Part shown: in pieces, positions 1-12,512 of the stretch | How the letters are laid out: every line of letters begins with the position of its first letter | How positions within the stretch are numbered: position 1 is the stretch's first letter | Source of the DNA: Neelides folsomi | Lineage: Eukaryota; Arthropoda; Collembola; Neelipleona; Neelidae | Assembly (NCBI GenBank): GCA_034687125.1 | Contig: JAQGBZ010000165.1 | Span: forward strand, 1-64,000 | Direction of reading: 5' to 3' | Length of the DNA stretch: 64,000 nucleotides | Program-made: the position numbers and the translations under genes | Notes under the pieces: generated by a model | The model's database searches: none | Told to the model about the DNA's origin: nothing | The model's input: the letters and a program-made list of their open reading frames with translations, nothing else

Positions 1-73
1 AAAGATTTTTATCTTTAATCACATTAAAATGGTTGCCCATTAAAAAAAAGAAAGATACTTATGGCCCTCACTG
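1..73 (+). mobile_element. right terminus of a mariner-like DNA transposon
   Basis: The first 73 bases match, nearly base for base, the right end of the element at 19101-19671. They share the run through ATCTTTAATCACATTAAAAT and the terminal ACTTATGGCCCTCMCTG, and are followed by TA at 74-75, the expected target duplication. The left part lies outside the window. This is a plain DNA transposon; whether a transposase survives cannot be seen here. Confidence 0.8.
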
Positions 74-3000
74 TACAAGTAAATATGTATTAGTTACTGT
101 TACTGTATTGTATACTCTTGTTATACTTTTGTTATATCTCTTTTGAGAGTTTGACTCGTCGTGTCGTCAGGAGGTCAGAGGGGATTGGAGGTTCCACAAT
201 TTAATCATTTACGTCTCCCCGAGAGAGATTCCGCTTATTGGGCTAACGATCCCAAATTTCACCTTTTCGCCTCAACAGCCCCAGCTTTCAAATTTAATTA
301 TCCTTCTTTCCCAGACCCAGACTCTCGCAACTTCACCTTATGTCTACCTCTACGAGTTATCAACTTATCAACTTAAATATCACTCTTATGACTCTTATGA
401 CGTTATGAGTATGACTATGTATTAGAACTTTAACTATCTGTATAACTTTCACTTTCAAGGTTCATTGGCTATTGGAATTTTATAGTGGAATTTCATACCT
501 ATGGTATAAAGAAGGCTTTTTCTCTTAATTATTCATTTACAAATGAGCTTGTAAAGTAAAAGCTTGTATATATTAATTTTTTTCTTAATTTATTAGCTTT
601 AAAATATACGAAGGCTTTTTGAAAAGCTTTTAAGATTTTTTGAGTAATGAATTACAAGTTGTTAAAATAAAAATTAAAATAGGATTAACTTGGAAAGCCT
701 TTATTAAATTGGAAATGGTTTATTTATTAAAATTATCATTGGATTGTATATGAATTGAGTTTCCCATATACCTAATAAATTAATAATATAGTTAACACAT
801 ATGTAAAGGTTTTTGTAGTGATTTTTCCGCATGAAGAAAAAGGGAATTTTCCGAGTACAATCATCTGAACAAGAGGGAAAATAAATCTCTCAATAAAGGC
901 CAGGGCTTCCGATGAAAAAGAAGAAGAAGCAATGCAAATTCTAAATAATGATTTTGCAAAGAAATCCCACCAACTCAGGGGGCAGGAAAAGAAAAATGAG
1001 ATGGGGATTAATGAGGTTTCCACGCTATATCTCTATAAGTATACTAAATATAAGACTCCGGTCTCTATTCTTTATATAAAAACTTCGTGCATTTCTTATA
1101 TGAATACAATTCCATATATCAATACATAGCTTGTGACATTCCCCAAGAAGGGAGATTCTCCAGAGCATAGTGGCAAAGCTTTGGTAAAGATACATTCGCA
1201 CGTCTCCTTTTCCGCTCAACGCCACTAGGGGAAAGAAACACATTGGAGGAAAATCCCTACCACTTTCTCTCCTTAAAATAAAGAGAACATTTGGACCAAA
1301 AATATTTAATAAGACTCAAGAGAAGTCTTTTTAAACCAAGTTATTTGACACTGTCATATCACACATATCATATCAGATATAATCCCTTCACAATTCCTTT
1401 ACATACATAATATGTATAATATACATCTTTATGTTATATATCATATCTGTACGTAATATTTTACTCAAAGCTTCTCCACAATTTCCACATTAACCCAAGA
1501 ATTTACTTTAGTGCAAGTTCTTAAGTTCTTGAGAGAGAAAATGAACAGTTTTGGAATTTAGGTCTTAAGACAAGAAGATCTTGAATTAATACATTAAGCA
1601 TACACAACAACTCACAGCTTCATATTACATAATACATAAAGTTCATATTGTAACTATTACATATGAAGTTATTTCATATATGAAGTTTATGAACATTGGA
1701 GGAATCCAATGTATGAAAAATTCTTATAAAGAGAAAAAATGTTGTCCGCATGACCCTAATAAAAGGTTGTATTCGAAAACTCCAATTTGGAATTGTATCC
1801 TTCGGCCATAAATGTGTAATGAAGGCTTCTAGTCTTATTAGACTCTAACCACATAAATACATTAAACTATAAATAAATATCTTTTATACATATTACATAT
1901 ATGTAGTACATGTTCATCGATATTTGAAAGAGATCTCTTGTACATATTACAGCTCAGCTATTACATATTAAATGTGCTAATAGCTACTATGAGCTTTGGA
2001 TAAAGTATCAAGTATTGGATATTATTACATTCTAATACATATTAGTATTTGTACTAGATACATGCATAGTATATACATAGTACATACATAGTACATATTG
2101 GATATGTATTGGGATTTAGTAAATATATGATATTAGAGTTCTCCAATTGCACGACCACGCGAAGGCGTAATTGATCCTTTTCTATTCTCTTTATGGTTGG
2201 AATGAAGAAAAAGGATATTGAATAGAAACATCCAAATAATTCTTTTGGTATTCTCAACCGCCTGAGCTAACTATTAATTGGGAATTATTTCTCATTAGAG
2301 AATAATTTGATGAAATTGAGCCACAAGGTTTAATTCAACTTCGATCCAAACTATTTATTTCATCTAAACCAAACACTAACAACAATATTCCGATATGTAC
2401 CCAATATGCATTATTTAACTAAACTAAACCTTCATAAAGTTAATTCTCAATTCCTCAATTTCTCCATGTACCTAATAATATTGTTCAATTAATAATTTAA
2501 TCACAGGTTTATTGTTCAAAAAAATTTACTGTGTTGTACAACTTGTATTATTTGGCCCATGTAGCCAATAACTATAATTTCATTATCGTACTCATTTCCC
2601 ATGTCGTAATTAAATATAATTTACCACTAAAAAGTTCTGAATTTTTATAATGTTTATTTTATATACAATATTTAAATATAATATTTATATATTTACTTAT
2701 AAAAAATATTTGTAGTTGTAATGTTTGTGTATTCAACCACTAAAAGATTTTCCATTGACCAAAGACATATTTCTTCCTTTACTTTTGACTAGTTAAATTA
2801 ACACATAAGAATGAAAGGGAAAAGGGTAAAAACCACACCTGCCCTACTTCCATATCAATTCATATCAAAATGCTCCATGAAAGATTGTGAAAGGGAAAAG
2901 TGAGTGAAAGCTTTTCTCTTTATCTTTCATCTTTCCTCCAGTATAAATATTCAGAATGGCAAAGTTCCTTTACATAGCTAAATAACCAAAAGAGAATATA

Positions 3001-3208
3001 CATATAAACAAATACCATAATTATGTGTAAAGAGTTACAAATGCTCAAAGTTGGATGTAAATTAAGGTAAAACAATTTTAGTTTAAGTAATTTATTAAAA
3101 CTTTTGCTTTTATTGGAAGATAATTTATATTTAAAGTTTTTTTGCAAAAAAACTTTATTTGTGTGTTTTTATATTGTATATTAAAATTATATATTTTTGG
3201 TATTTAAA
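74..3208. other. AT-rich intergenic stretch, no gene seen
   Basis: Both strands have frequent stops and only short low-complexity reading frames. The stretch from about 160 to 375 is open and slightly GC-richer, but it shows no recognisable domain or splice context. A short run of TACATACATAG-like units lies at 2058-2098. Confidence 0.6.
2058..2098. repeat. short TACATACATAG-type tandem repeat
   Basis: Three to four imperfect units built from ACATAGTACATACATAG-like sequence. It is one of many TACATA-rich runs typical of this genome's spacers. Confidence 0.5.
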
Positions 3209-3470
3209 CATAAAGGACCAGAGGCCAGTCCGGGCATAGCGAGGAATAAGAAAGAATAACTTTTTCTTATTCCAATTTGGAGTCAAGTGAATTTAAGCAT
3301 AAGTGAGAATAAGCTATTCCAAGTTCACTTGACTCCGAATTTGGGAATAAGCGACAATAGCCGATTTCACAGCTATGTTTAGGCATACGGTGGATTAACT
3401 CAAAAAGTTATTCCCATTTCTTATTCCTGCTCCTGAGCGAGGATAAGCGGGAATAAGGCGACATAAGTTC
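3209..3470. repeat. nested foldback (hairpin) repeat
   Basis: The core is a perfect 13-bp inverted pair, GGAGTCAAGTGAA at 3279-3291 and its complement at 3324-3336. It extends imperfectly outwards through TTCTTATTCC and GGAATAAG, giving arms of about 28 bp. Further out, GCGAGGAATAAGAAAGAATAAC (about 3239) pairs imperfectly with sequence near 3407-3440. The whole reads as a large imperfect palindrome rich in GGAATAAG motifs. The same GGCATAGCGAGGAATAA string recurs at about 4089, so the region is probably part of, or nested with, the adjacent Harbinger-like remnant. Confidence 0.6.
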
Positions 3471-4155
3471 TTTTTCCATTTTCACCCAAGTCTCAATCAA
3501 TCCCATTTTATGTGTTATCAATCAATTGAATTCAAATAATATTATAAATAATTGATAAATAATATATCAATTGAATTAATATTTTATTTAACTTAATATT
3601 CAATTTTAAGTCCATTAAATATATATTTTTAAATTTAATCATCTATTGTGAAATCAGTATTGTAAAAACACTTCTGTGAAAACTCCAGTCCTGTGAAAAC
3701 TCCAGAATAATGGAATTCTAATTCATATTCAAACCAAGAAACCCAATCATTAAAAGACGACGAAAAATATTAGAAGATTTGAGTGAAAATGAAATTGTTA
3801 AACATTGTGGCCTAAACAAATTTGATACAAAAAGATTAATTGATATTCTAGAACCTCAGTAAAATAAATTCAACCATTACAACAGAAACAAATATAAGGC
3901 AAATAAGTAAATTGAAATTTGAAAAGGAAATTATTAATATTAATTTCAAAGCAATACAATAAATATATTTTTCTATCTTATATGGGTGGAATATTATATT
4001 GCGCACACTTGACTGGTATAAGCGAGAATAAGCTATTCCCGATTTCTGGGAATAGCGCTATTACTAACTTGGCTCTGGATTTTATCCCAGGCATAGCGAG
4101 GAATAAAGTTGGCATAAGGAGGAATAACTATTCCTACTTATGTCAGCTTATTCCC
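3449..4155 (+). mobile_element. degraded PIF/Harbinger-like DNA transposon remnant
   Basis: Candidate terminal inverted repeats are GGGAATAAGGCGACATAAGT starting at 3449 and GGGAATAAGCTGACATAAGT on the minus strand ending at 4155, about 17 of 20 identical. Between them is a short piece resembling the N-terminal part of a Harbinger transposase (3722-3862). Most of the transposase, including the DDE core, is absent, so this is a non-autonomous or decayed copy. The 3-bp target duplication expected of the superfamily could not be fixed with confidence. Confidence 0.5.
3722..3862 (+). pseudogene. Harbinger-like transposase N-terminal fragment
   Basis: An open stretch of about 46 codons contains ENEIVKHCGLNKFDTKRLID followed by ILEPQ and a stop. 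The pattern of basic and acidic residues, then an F-x(3-4)-R-L-I-x-I/L-L-E-P motif, resembles the segment just before the catalytic domain of animal PIF/Harbinger transposases. There is no start codon in frame and nothing recognisable follows, so it is a relic. Assignment rests on motif memory, not on a search. Confidence 0.45.
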
Positions 4156-4679
4156 ATATTCACTTGCTTCTGACCCAAAGAAATTAAATACTTAGATAGA
4201 TGAGATTGTAATAATTTCATAAAATGGTTTTTGGTTGAATGGTTTTATTGTTTGTTTATTAAATTGATAAAATTGTGAAAAGGATTTAAATTTTAAGTCT
4301 AATAAGGTAAATCGCATTAGACTTAAAACCATATTTTCATTTTAATGTGAATTGATTGTTGCGTAAACAAAAGTCTCTTAATCCTTTTATAATCTTCTTA
4401 GCTTGGAATAATAATAAGTTGTGGAACAAAGTACAGCTCATATTGATATATGTGCCAGAATTATTTAATAAAATATAAAATCATCAATATTTAATACGAT
4501 TTGTAAATACATTTTGTATGTTGCGTAATTAAAAAATTTAACATTTATTGATTCAAGAATTAAATCTCAAATATAAAAATTTCAATGAAAAATTCAATTC
4601 TTTGGTAGGGAAATAAGGTTTAAGCCAGGTTTACTTTTCTTCCGTGCCGCATGGTTTATTTCTGATGTTTTTTGCTTTT

Positions 4680-5055
4680 TAAATCGCGTTTCGATTTAAC
4701 CAGCTTTTCATTTGAAGATTCCTTTTCTGACCCATCTGAATCGCTTGTGGATGATTATCCAGAAAAGATAATTCGTCTTTGATAGAATTGATTGCTTTTG
4801 ATTCTATCGTTGAGATTCTTTCCGATTCAGGAGGAATAATTGTGAGTGTTTGGGCAAATACGTCTCTCACATCCTTTTCCGTAAATTGAATTTCAGATTC
4901 TCCGGAGTTTGTTAATAACAAAAATGTGATCAATTTCAAATTACAATATATATATATAAATTTAAATGTTAAAATGGAAAATATGTCTCACCTTCACTAT
5001 CGGATTTAAGAAGTTGTTTTTGAATCTCTTCACTGTTTAACTTTCTCTTAGCCAT
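4680..5055 (-). CDS. unidentified two-exon reading frame, possibly transposon-derived
   Basis: On the minus strand an ATG at 5055 opens MAKRKLNSEEIQKQLLKSDS and reaches a good donor (GAAG then GTGAGA, near 4991). An AG near 4895 would rejoin a frame containing FTEKDVRDVFAQTLTIIPPE that ends at a stop at about 4680. The spliced phase is consistent. The acidic, serine-rich N-terminus after a basic start resembles the leader of some piggyBac-like transposases, but no catalytic region follows. A second open frame over the 3' end would encode a Ser/Asp/Lys-rich tail (SSTSDSDGSEKESSNEK), so a frameshift relative to the ancestor is possible. The function is unknown; this may be a decayed gene rather than a working one. 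Confidence 0.3.
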
Positions 5056-5475
5056 GTTTTAGATAATTTATAAAAAAAATTAATTTCTATTATGTTAATA
5101 AAAGAATAAAATTTTAAATATTAACGCCTGAGCAATTTAGTTTCGCCTGTGCTTAATATTTAAACTGATTTGATTAAATTTAATGATTCCGTTGAAGCAG
5201 GTGCGACCTTGGTCGACGCAGTAGCAATGAAACTTGAAATAATTAGATTCGTTACAGTTTAATCTAACTGAACAATATTAAATATTATGTGATTGAATGT
5301 GAGTGGAAGCATTTTAATTGTTATTACAATGCAATGACTTGAGCGTTTTTAGTTTGAAAATCAACAGGATTTATCGCATGAAATAAATTTATAAAAAGAA
5401 AAGGAAATTATTTGTTTTAATTATTCCCAAAATATCAACCTCTCCTCTCCGGCTAGCTTTTCCTTTTGAAAAGCT

Positions 5476-5527
5476 GTCCATTTTGGATAGCCACTGGCTA
5501 GCCGTTATCCGGCTATCCAAACTGGAC
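5476..5527. repeat. 17-bp inverted repeat around a GGCTAGCC palindrome
   Basis: GTCCATTTTGGATAGCC (5476-5492) pairs with GGCTATCCAAACTGGAC (5511-5527), 16 of 17 positions. The 18-nt loop contains the palindrome GGCTAGCC, and CCGGCTAGC occurs again just upstream at about 5449. It may be the subterminal structure of an unidentified element whose body is the frame at 4680-5055. Confidence 0.6.
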
Positions 5528-6761
5528 ATGGGAACACTGGATGTATTCCAAATTCCTTAAGAATAAGAAAACTAATTGAGTGATTGAAATTCACTTTGAC
5601 TTATTTTCCCATATGTCAAATCCCCGGGAAAAATAGAGGAGAAAATATCTTTATGTTTTTCAATGTGGGTTCTGTGGTTTGGTTGTTCTTCCAATGTTGG
5701 AAAGAAGTGGGTTGGGAATTTGGAAGGATTCGTTAAGCCTTTATTTCCACTGTTAAAACTACTTTACCAAATGAAACCGTATTGAGAATAGGAGTGAGAG
5801 AAAAGCTATTCAAAAACTATTTAATTAGAAAAGAGCTTCAATTCCCTCTACCTCTTTCCTTCCCCTTCCATTGGGGCGGAAAGAAGAAGGGAAGAGGAAA
5901 TCTGGTGAAAGTCACAAGAGATTTCAAACCAACAGAAATTCACACAAGTTTTTCATAATGACCTAATTTACATTGGTTTGCTCAAACTCTCCTTATTTCT
6001 TCTTATATGTATAGTATACTATAGTCAGTATAAGACATCCACAAATATTTATGACAAATATCAATCCTTTTTATATGTCTATTTTCATGATGCTCATTTT
6101 GTTAAACGAAAAAGTTAAAAATTAATTAAATTGCCTATTGGTATTGGAAAAATTGGAAAATTGTGAAAAACTGTTCTTTGCTTTCCACCCAAATAAATAA
6201 TTCCCAAAGCGGTGTAAAAGAAAGGGAAGTCAATAAATCTGTAAGGAAAGCGTGAAGTGTTAAATCTCTCTCATAATGGGAGGAAATTATAAGGGAGCCA
6301 GAACCATAAATATTGACCTATAAATAAAATACTCAAGGCATATACACAAATACACTATAAATGTACTACTACTATATATATAATATACAGTTATTTAAGT
6401 ATGTACTACTCTGTACGAGTATATGTATCAAATATGTATCAGTAGATTTAATAAAGTTGAAAGTGAGCAAAAGCAATATTTCACTTAAACTGCTTCTTAA
6501 AAGCGATGAGAAATTATTGGGGATTGGCCTCGCTCAAAACATTCCAATCTGAATAAGACGAATTTCCAAGTCTCGTTCAATGACCTAATTTAAATAATAA
6601 AAGAAACTGCTTAAGAAGACGTTGAATTCCAAAACTCTCCGCTCTGTATAATTCATTCCTAAATTCCTATAAAGCTCAAGTTAAAATACTTCGCTCTTAA
6701 ACTTCGCTTTTATTGTTCTAATCTTTCAATTTTACTTCAACTTAAGGAATTTTCCTTCCAG

Positions 6762-6957
6762 TTTTAACTCAAAAATATATTTTTAACTCAAATATTAATT
6801 TTAAACTCACATTCAGAAATGACTAACTAAAATTAGAAATAAATTTTTAACTCAAAAATTCATTTTTAACTCACAGATGAATTTTTAACTCACAGATGAA
6901 TTTTTAACTCGGAAATAAATTTTAGACCCAAAAATGAATTTTAGACTTAGAAATGAA
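6762..6957. repeat. minisatellite with TTTTTAACTCACAGATGAA-like units
   Basis: About nine imperfect units of 18-22 bp, each built on TTTTAACTC or TTTTAGAC followed by an A-rich spacer and ATGAA. Two adjacent units near 6870-6908 are nearly identical, indicating recent slippage. Confidence 0.7.
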
Positions 6958-9410
6958 ATTTTCATAACATGCATTTATTTGAACTTTCCTGAACTTTTAA
7001 AATTATCCTCAGTCTGGATTTGTTAATTGGGGTAGATTAATAAATTTTAAAACCAATTTCGAACAATGTTGAATTCCCATAGAGAGGAGTTAATTGTCTT
7101 TTGAGACATTTCCCTTTTTCATCCCATGAGAGAGCAATTAGCATTCTGTGGAAAGGACCGTGGAAAAGAACCTATTAGTAACTTGAACTCACTTCTTCAC
7201 ACTCGCCTTATTTTTAATGTTCTTCTTCTATCTCGTCGTCTCTTTTACTCACGACTTTACATAGAGAGAAATCCTCTTTACCTCACTCGAGATAAAAAAT
7301 GAGTGATGAGGATTTTCACTAACAATTCCTTTAACTTCTTTCAATACTTCATTCCTCCACCAATTGAGGAAAAATACATGTCAGAGATAAGAAATTCTTT
7401 CCATTGTCAATTCTCCACCACAATTCTTATTTGAACTAATGGTGAAGAGTCATTTGACAAATATCTGGAGATTGAAACCATTACATTTAACTCACTTAAT
7501 ATACAAGTACAGACACTTACATTTAGTTACATAAGGTTAATGCTTCTAAATTGTGACCTACATATACCTCTGTAAATACATAGACAATAAAATGAGTCGT
7601 TATGTATTTAATTGTAATTGTGTGTTTATTAGGAAGCAATTCTCTTTTCATTACATTACAAAACAAAAGCCAGTAATTGTAATACACTGCAATTGTAATA
7701 AATTGTAATTATAGTTCAACTACACTTAATAACACTATTAAGTATTTAATTTAGATAATTATTATATCTTAACTACTTTTATATTACTATGCTTTCTGTA
7801 CTTGTACTGATACATACCACATGGTTATATAGTTCATAGGTATATATGGTATTTAGTAATATTTGCTCTACTTATAATAATTTGTGTTTTACACAATAAT
7901 AGTTAAATGTCCTAGACTCTTAAATAATCTTATTGTTAGTTAGATAAAGGAAACGTGTTTATGAACAGAAGTTAAATCTTGAATGTGTTTAAAAACAATG
8001 TTGGACGATAGAAATTGACTATTTGTATTTACTATCCATTTTCTCCAGTTTGGAATAGAGGAATAGACATTTAGAAATTAAATGGAGATCTTTCCTTACT
8101 TTACCATTCTGGCATCAATAGAGGAGAAACTAACTGTAAGGATGAGAATCGTAGGAGTTAAATGCAAATGAGAACTACAAATGAGGAACTCGATTTATAG
8201 AATGAGAGAAAAGTTGAGGGCGGGTAAACATTATTTACTGCGGACATAAGAGGATTCCCAGATCTATTAAACAAAGACACTTCATTTATTTATACGTAAC
8301 TCTTTCCATGTATCAGGAATGGTTATATCTACAATATCTAGAATACATATCTAGAATATCTACATACAATGTATGTAATTATTACAATATTGTATACTGT
8401 ATTATTGTATACTGTATCTTGGTGTGTATGTGTATATCTTTGATATGAAATTAAGTTTAGAGTTAAATGAGTGAAGAAGTTTTTTGTGTTGAACGAATAA
8501 CTTATTTGTGACATTAATTAAGATTTAGACAAGGATATTAGTCAAGGAGTTATTTGTAGTTTAGGAATGAATGTGAGGAAACGTGAGAGAAGAATAAATA
8601 TCTCTTTTTCCAAATATCGCTCTCCAAATGAGTATCAATATACATAACAAAAAACTTATACATATGGTGTACTGTATTATACTGGTAGGTATGTATGTAT
8701 TTTTATGTCTCTTACATTTAGTGCTTCGTTGACTCTCTTTTGTAAATAACTTTTAAAAATGTAATTAATATGGGAAAATGCATTACGAGCCTTCTATTAT
8801 CATTCCACTTCAAAAAGACAATTTTTAAATCATTGTTTAACTTGATAATGCATTTGAATAATAATTTCCAATATTTCCATTTCCATTTCCATTCCAAAGG
8901 AAAGAGTATCTGTAAATATCCAATATATCCAATATAGGATAGTCTGTAGTATAGGATATATGATAATTTATATTAATGTTATAAGATGAATATTTTTCAT
9001 CTGATTTATTATTTTGACATTGGACAAAGCAAGGATAATAAATGATGAGACAAATGAGAGATTTGAAATGTTAACAATTTGGTAAAGTGTATGAAACTGA
9101 GGAATAATAATAATAAATTGAAGCGTATTAAATATCTCACTCACTCAGAGTAAAGTCGTCATAAAGCTGTTGAAGATGGATGGGAAGACATTTAATGTCT
9201 TGACGTGTTTTCCTTGGTGGAGTGAAAGAGGGAAGTGAAACTTTCCACCAGCTGGGTTCCAAACCAAGAGGAAATGACAACTTTATCGCTTCGACTTCAA
9301 CTCAAGAACCGACTGAAGGAGTTTTCAGGGTGCTGGACATTGTTAAATAAAAACATCTTAAGATCACATCACACAAGTCTGAGATAAATATTACAGATAT
9401 ATATCTAATA

Positions 9411-9445
9411 TGTATATCTGTATCTGTATATCTGTATTTGTATGT
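9411..9445. repeat. TCTGTA microsatellite
   Basis: Imperfect tandem units of TATCTG(TA) in an otherwise unremarkable spacer. Confidence 0.55.
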
Positions 9446-12411
9446 TTAAGGTATGACACTGATCCAATATCCAATATGTTCTAATATGGTATGTCCAATT
9501 ACATAATAAGATACATATATTGGTTAATCATATATTGGGAATATTTATATTGAGAATATTTAACTACACATGTACTGATATTTATGTTATATTGAGATAT
9601 GTCTTTTTTATTGTCACAATCTCGAGAGAAGTTTTGCGAGTAACAACCGGCGGCGCCTGTATGTTTAACCTCGTATTTAAATGAGAGTGAGTGTGACCTT
9701 TGTGTCAAATATAAACATCACATTATCTTCATTGTAAATACACCAGACATCTTCATCATGTTTTTTGAAATCCATATGAATAAACACGTGCGATGTTTTT
9801 TGATATTTTACTACTACTTGCAGACAGTATTACATAATACATAATACATATATGTACTATGTATAAATATATATCTGTATTCATACAGATTCTGAATGTA
9901 ACATTGAGAAAAAATATATGTATATAGAAGAAATAGGAACGTAGTTTCTATAAACTGATTCACTTTAAAAATTCCAATTATTAAGTAATGGTAATAAACT
10001 TAATTCTTTTATAATTTAATGGCAATTACGGAGACTTAAATTTGACTGGGGAATTTTTTTATTAGCTAAATTAGAAATTTTGATAAGATAAAAAGAACAT
10101 TTAAAAATCTAATTATCGTTCAAATCATATGGATTTAAATTGGTGAAGTACGCAAAATCAACTCAGTCACTTTACATATAAATTCACTTAACTAAAGATA
10201 TTATATATATCTGCACTTAAACTTTTATATTCAAAATCTACACTGTATCTGCACTTAAACTGAAGAATTATGTTTGGGAGAATCTCACTAAATGAAAAAA
10301 AATTAAATTTTCCAAGTTTTGTGTTATCGAGATATTGCAGAAAGTTGCAGAGGAGTCATAATTGTTCTTTAGATTGAAAATAATTCCAATAGGACCATTG
10401 GCATTATTTAAAGATCTTTCAGTTATTTAACTTATTTAGAATGTAGATGTAAACTTTAGCGAGGAGTTCTTCAATTGTGTGAGTTTTGATAACAAAAGGG
10501 TTGGGTTTACCATTGAAATGAAAATTTTGTCGGGCTACTTGAGCTGAGCGCAAAGCTGGTCGACTACACCAAGTTATTCAATCATGGTAATTGTGAATGC
10601 CGAATAACAAATCTGGTGGCTGGAGGGTCCGCTCTATCCATTTATTAATATTATGTTATCAACTATTCAGATCATATAATAAATATACATATATACCATA
10701 TAGTAGTAATATATGTAATACATACAGTAGTTCAATATATGTATGTATATATTATTTATAATACACTGTGAGTTGTAATATTTGGGACACTGGGAAGATG
10801 TATTTTGTATTTCCTTTGAGAGAACGTGGAGGTTTTGATTTGAAGAGGAGGGAAGGAAAACAACTGGAATGATGATGGAAGTGAACTGAATTCAAGATGA
10901 ACCCGCTCTTGTTATTATTATTATCATCATCACTCACTCCATTGACAAAAGATATGTAGAAATGTATTGACTCATATGGAGAACAAGTTATGTATAATAT
11001 GTACAGTATGTACAGTATATGGCAATCCTCACAATCACAAACTTACAATAATCACATTGTAGAATAAATAATATCTTGCTCTTAGAAAACTTAGAATGGG
11101 AAATAAAAATATAGTATCTGTACAATATTGTATATTATTGTATATGGATAATATGTAGTATAAATGAAGAATGTATATTAATAAGAAGAGATTTGTGTGT
11201 TGTGTTATTTTATTTGGTTGAGGGACGGCGAAGAAGGACTGAAATGAGTTTGAGTGAATATCCTTGTTATTAACTCAGCTCCTGGTTGTTCTGGGCAAGT
11301 TTGGTATGTGGAAGTTTCCCCTGTCCCTCCTGGTCTCAAAGGGGGAGTGAAGTTAATAACTAAGGAAATCCTAAGACTCCTTAATGACAAACTTGACTTT
11401 TGTTCTTAGACTCAACATCACTTCCTCCACTCCACACATCCATATATGTAATTATATAACTGTCCTATACTGCACTAAACAAATTTACTTGAGATACAAA
11501 ATTACGAGATATATTAAAACTTACGATCCATATTACATTTAATATATCTCTCTATATCTTTCCCTTTCATTATCTTTTCTCTCCGATTCTTTCAAATTCA
11601 TCATTAAGTTTCAATATTCAATTATTAAATCCTTCATATTGTTCATATTGGAGAAATTCCAATGTATAGAATACATACAAATACAGATACATAGAATACA
11701 AATAAATTTCTGGTACATATAGATACATACAGTACTAATATATACTAATCTGTATATGCATATATTTAATATACCTAATTAATATATTAATTCTATTCGT
11801 TAATTTATTGCTCTTCAATTGTTGGAGATGAATTCTTGAGTTGATAATGAGAATGTGACAATTTGCATTTTGATTTATTTCGAATTTATTAATACATGGA
11901 ATAATAAGAGTTGTGTATTAAGTTGTTAAATGTTTAAAGGGCTTTATAATAAACAGAAATAATACCAATATACTACTAATACATATGTACGTTAATAATA
12001 TGTAGTATAGAGTATTATGTATATTATGGATTCGTGTTAAATATATTAAATCCTTAGTTGAATTTCTTTAGCTTTCAAATTACATCTGGTGGGATTGAAG
12101 CCACGAAACCACTTCCACCCTCGCTGAACGTGTCAAGCATGAATATAAGTTGAATATAAGAAGCATATTCATTTTATCAACCACTTTACAAATTCATGAG
12201 TTGATATTGAATATTTTTAGACGATGGAAATGAATTAGTGAACCTGAGGAGTGTTTTTATAATATCAATTCTCAATTTCAGACCGTTCCCTTTTTATTAA
12301 GAATTCCCATCACAAATAGCTTCGTGTTGATTTGTAAGTGTATTTATACATTTGTGAAAATGTAAGTTTTATACAACTTGATAAATAGCAAATAAACCGC
12401 ATGCAATACAA

Positions 12412-12512
12412 CATACAACCATATGTAATATATATTACTGTACAACCATATGTACAACCATAACCATATGTAATATACTACATATGGTTATAATGACTGT
12501 ATGTAATATATG
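12412..12512. repeat. ACAACCATATGTA tandem and inverted repeat cluster
   Basis: Repeated CAACCATATGTA(ATAT) units run in direct orientation. One ACCATATGTA copy faces TACATATGGT across a short spacer at about 12470-12492, giving a small AT-rich hairpin. Confidence 0.55.

Noticed and set aside
161-376. 71-codon plus-strand frame with an aromatic-rich sequence
   Set aside because: There is no recognisable domain, splice sites are unsupported, and it is short enough to be chance. A vague resemblance to mobile-element proteins could not be supported.
11205-11390. minus-strand frame rich in Gly, Pro and Thr
   Set aside because: It looks slightly coding but has no matching splice sites and no recognisable repeat or domain.
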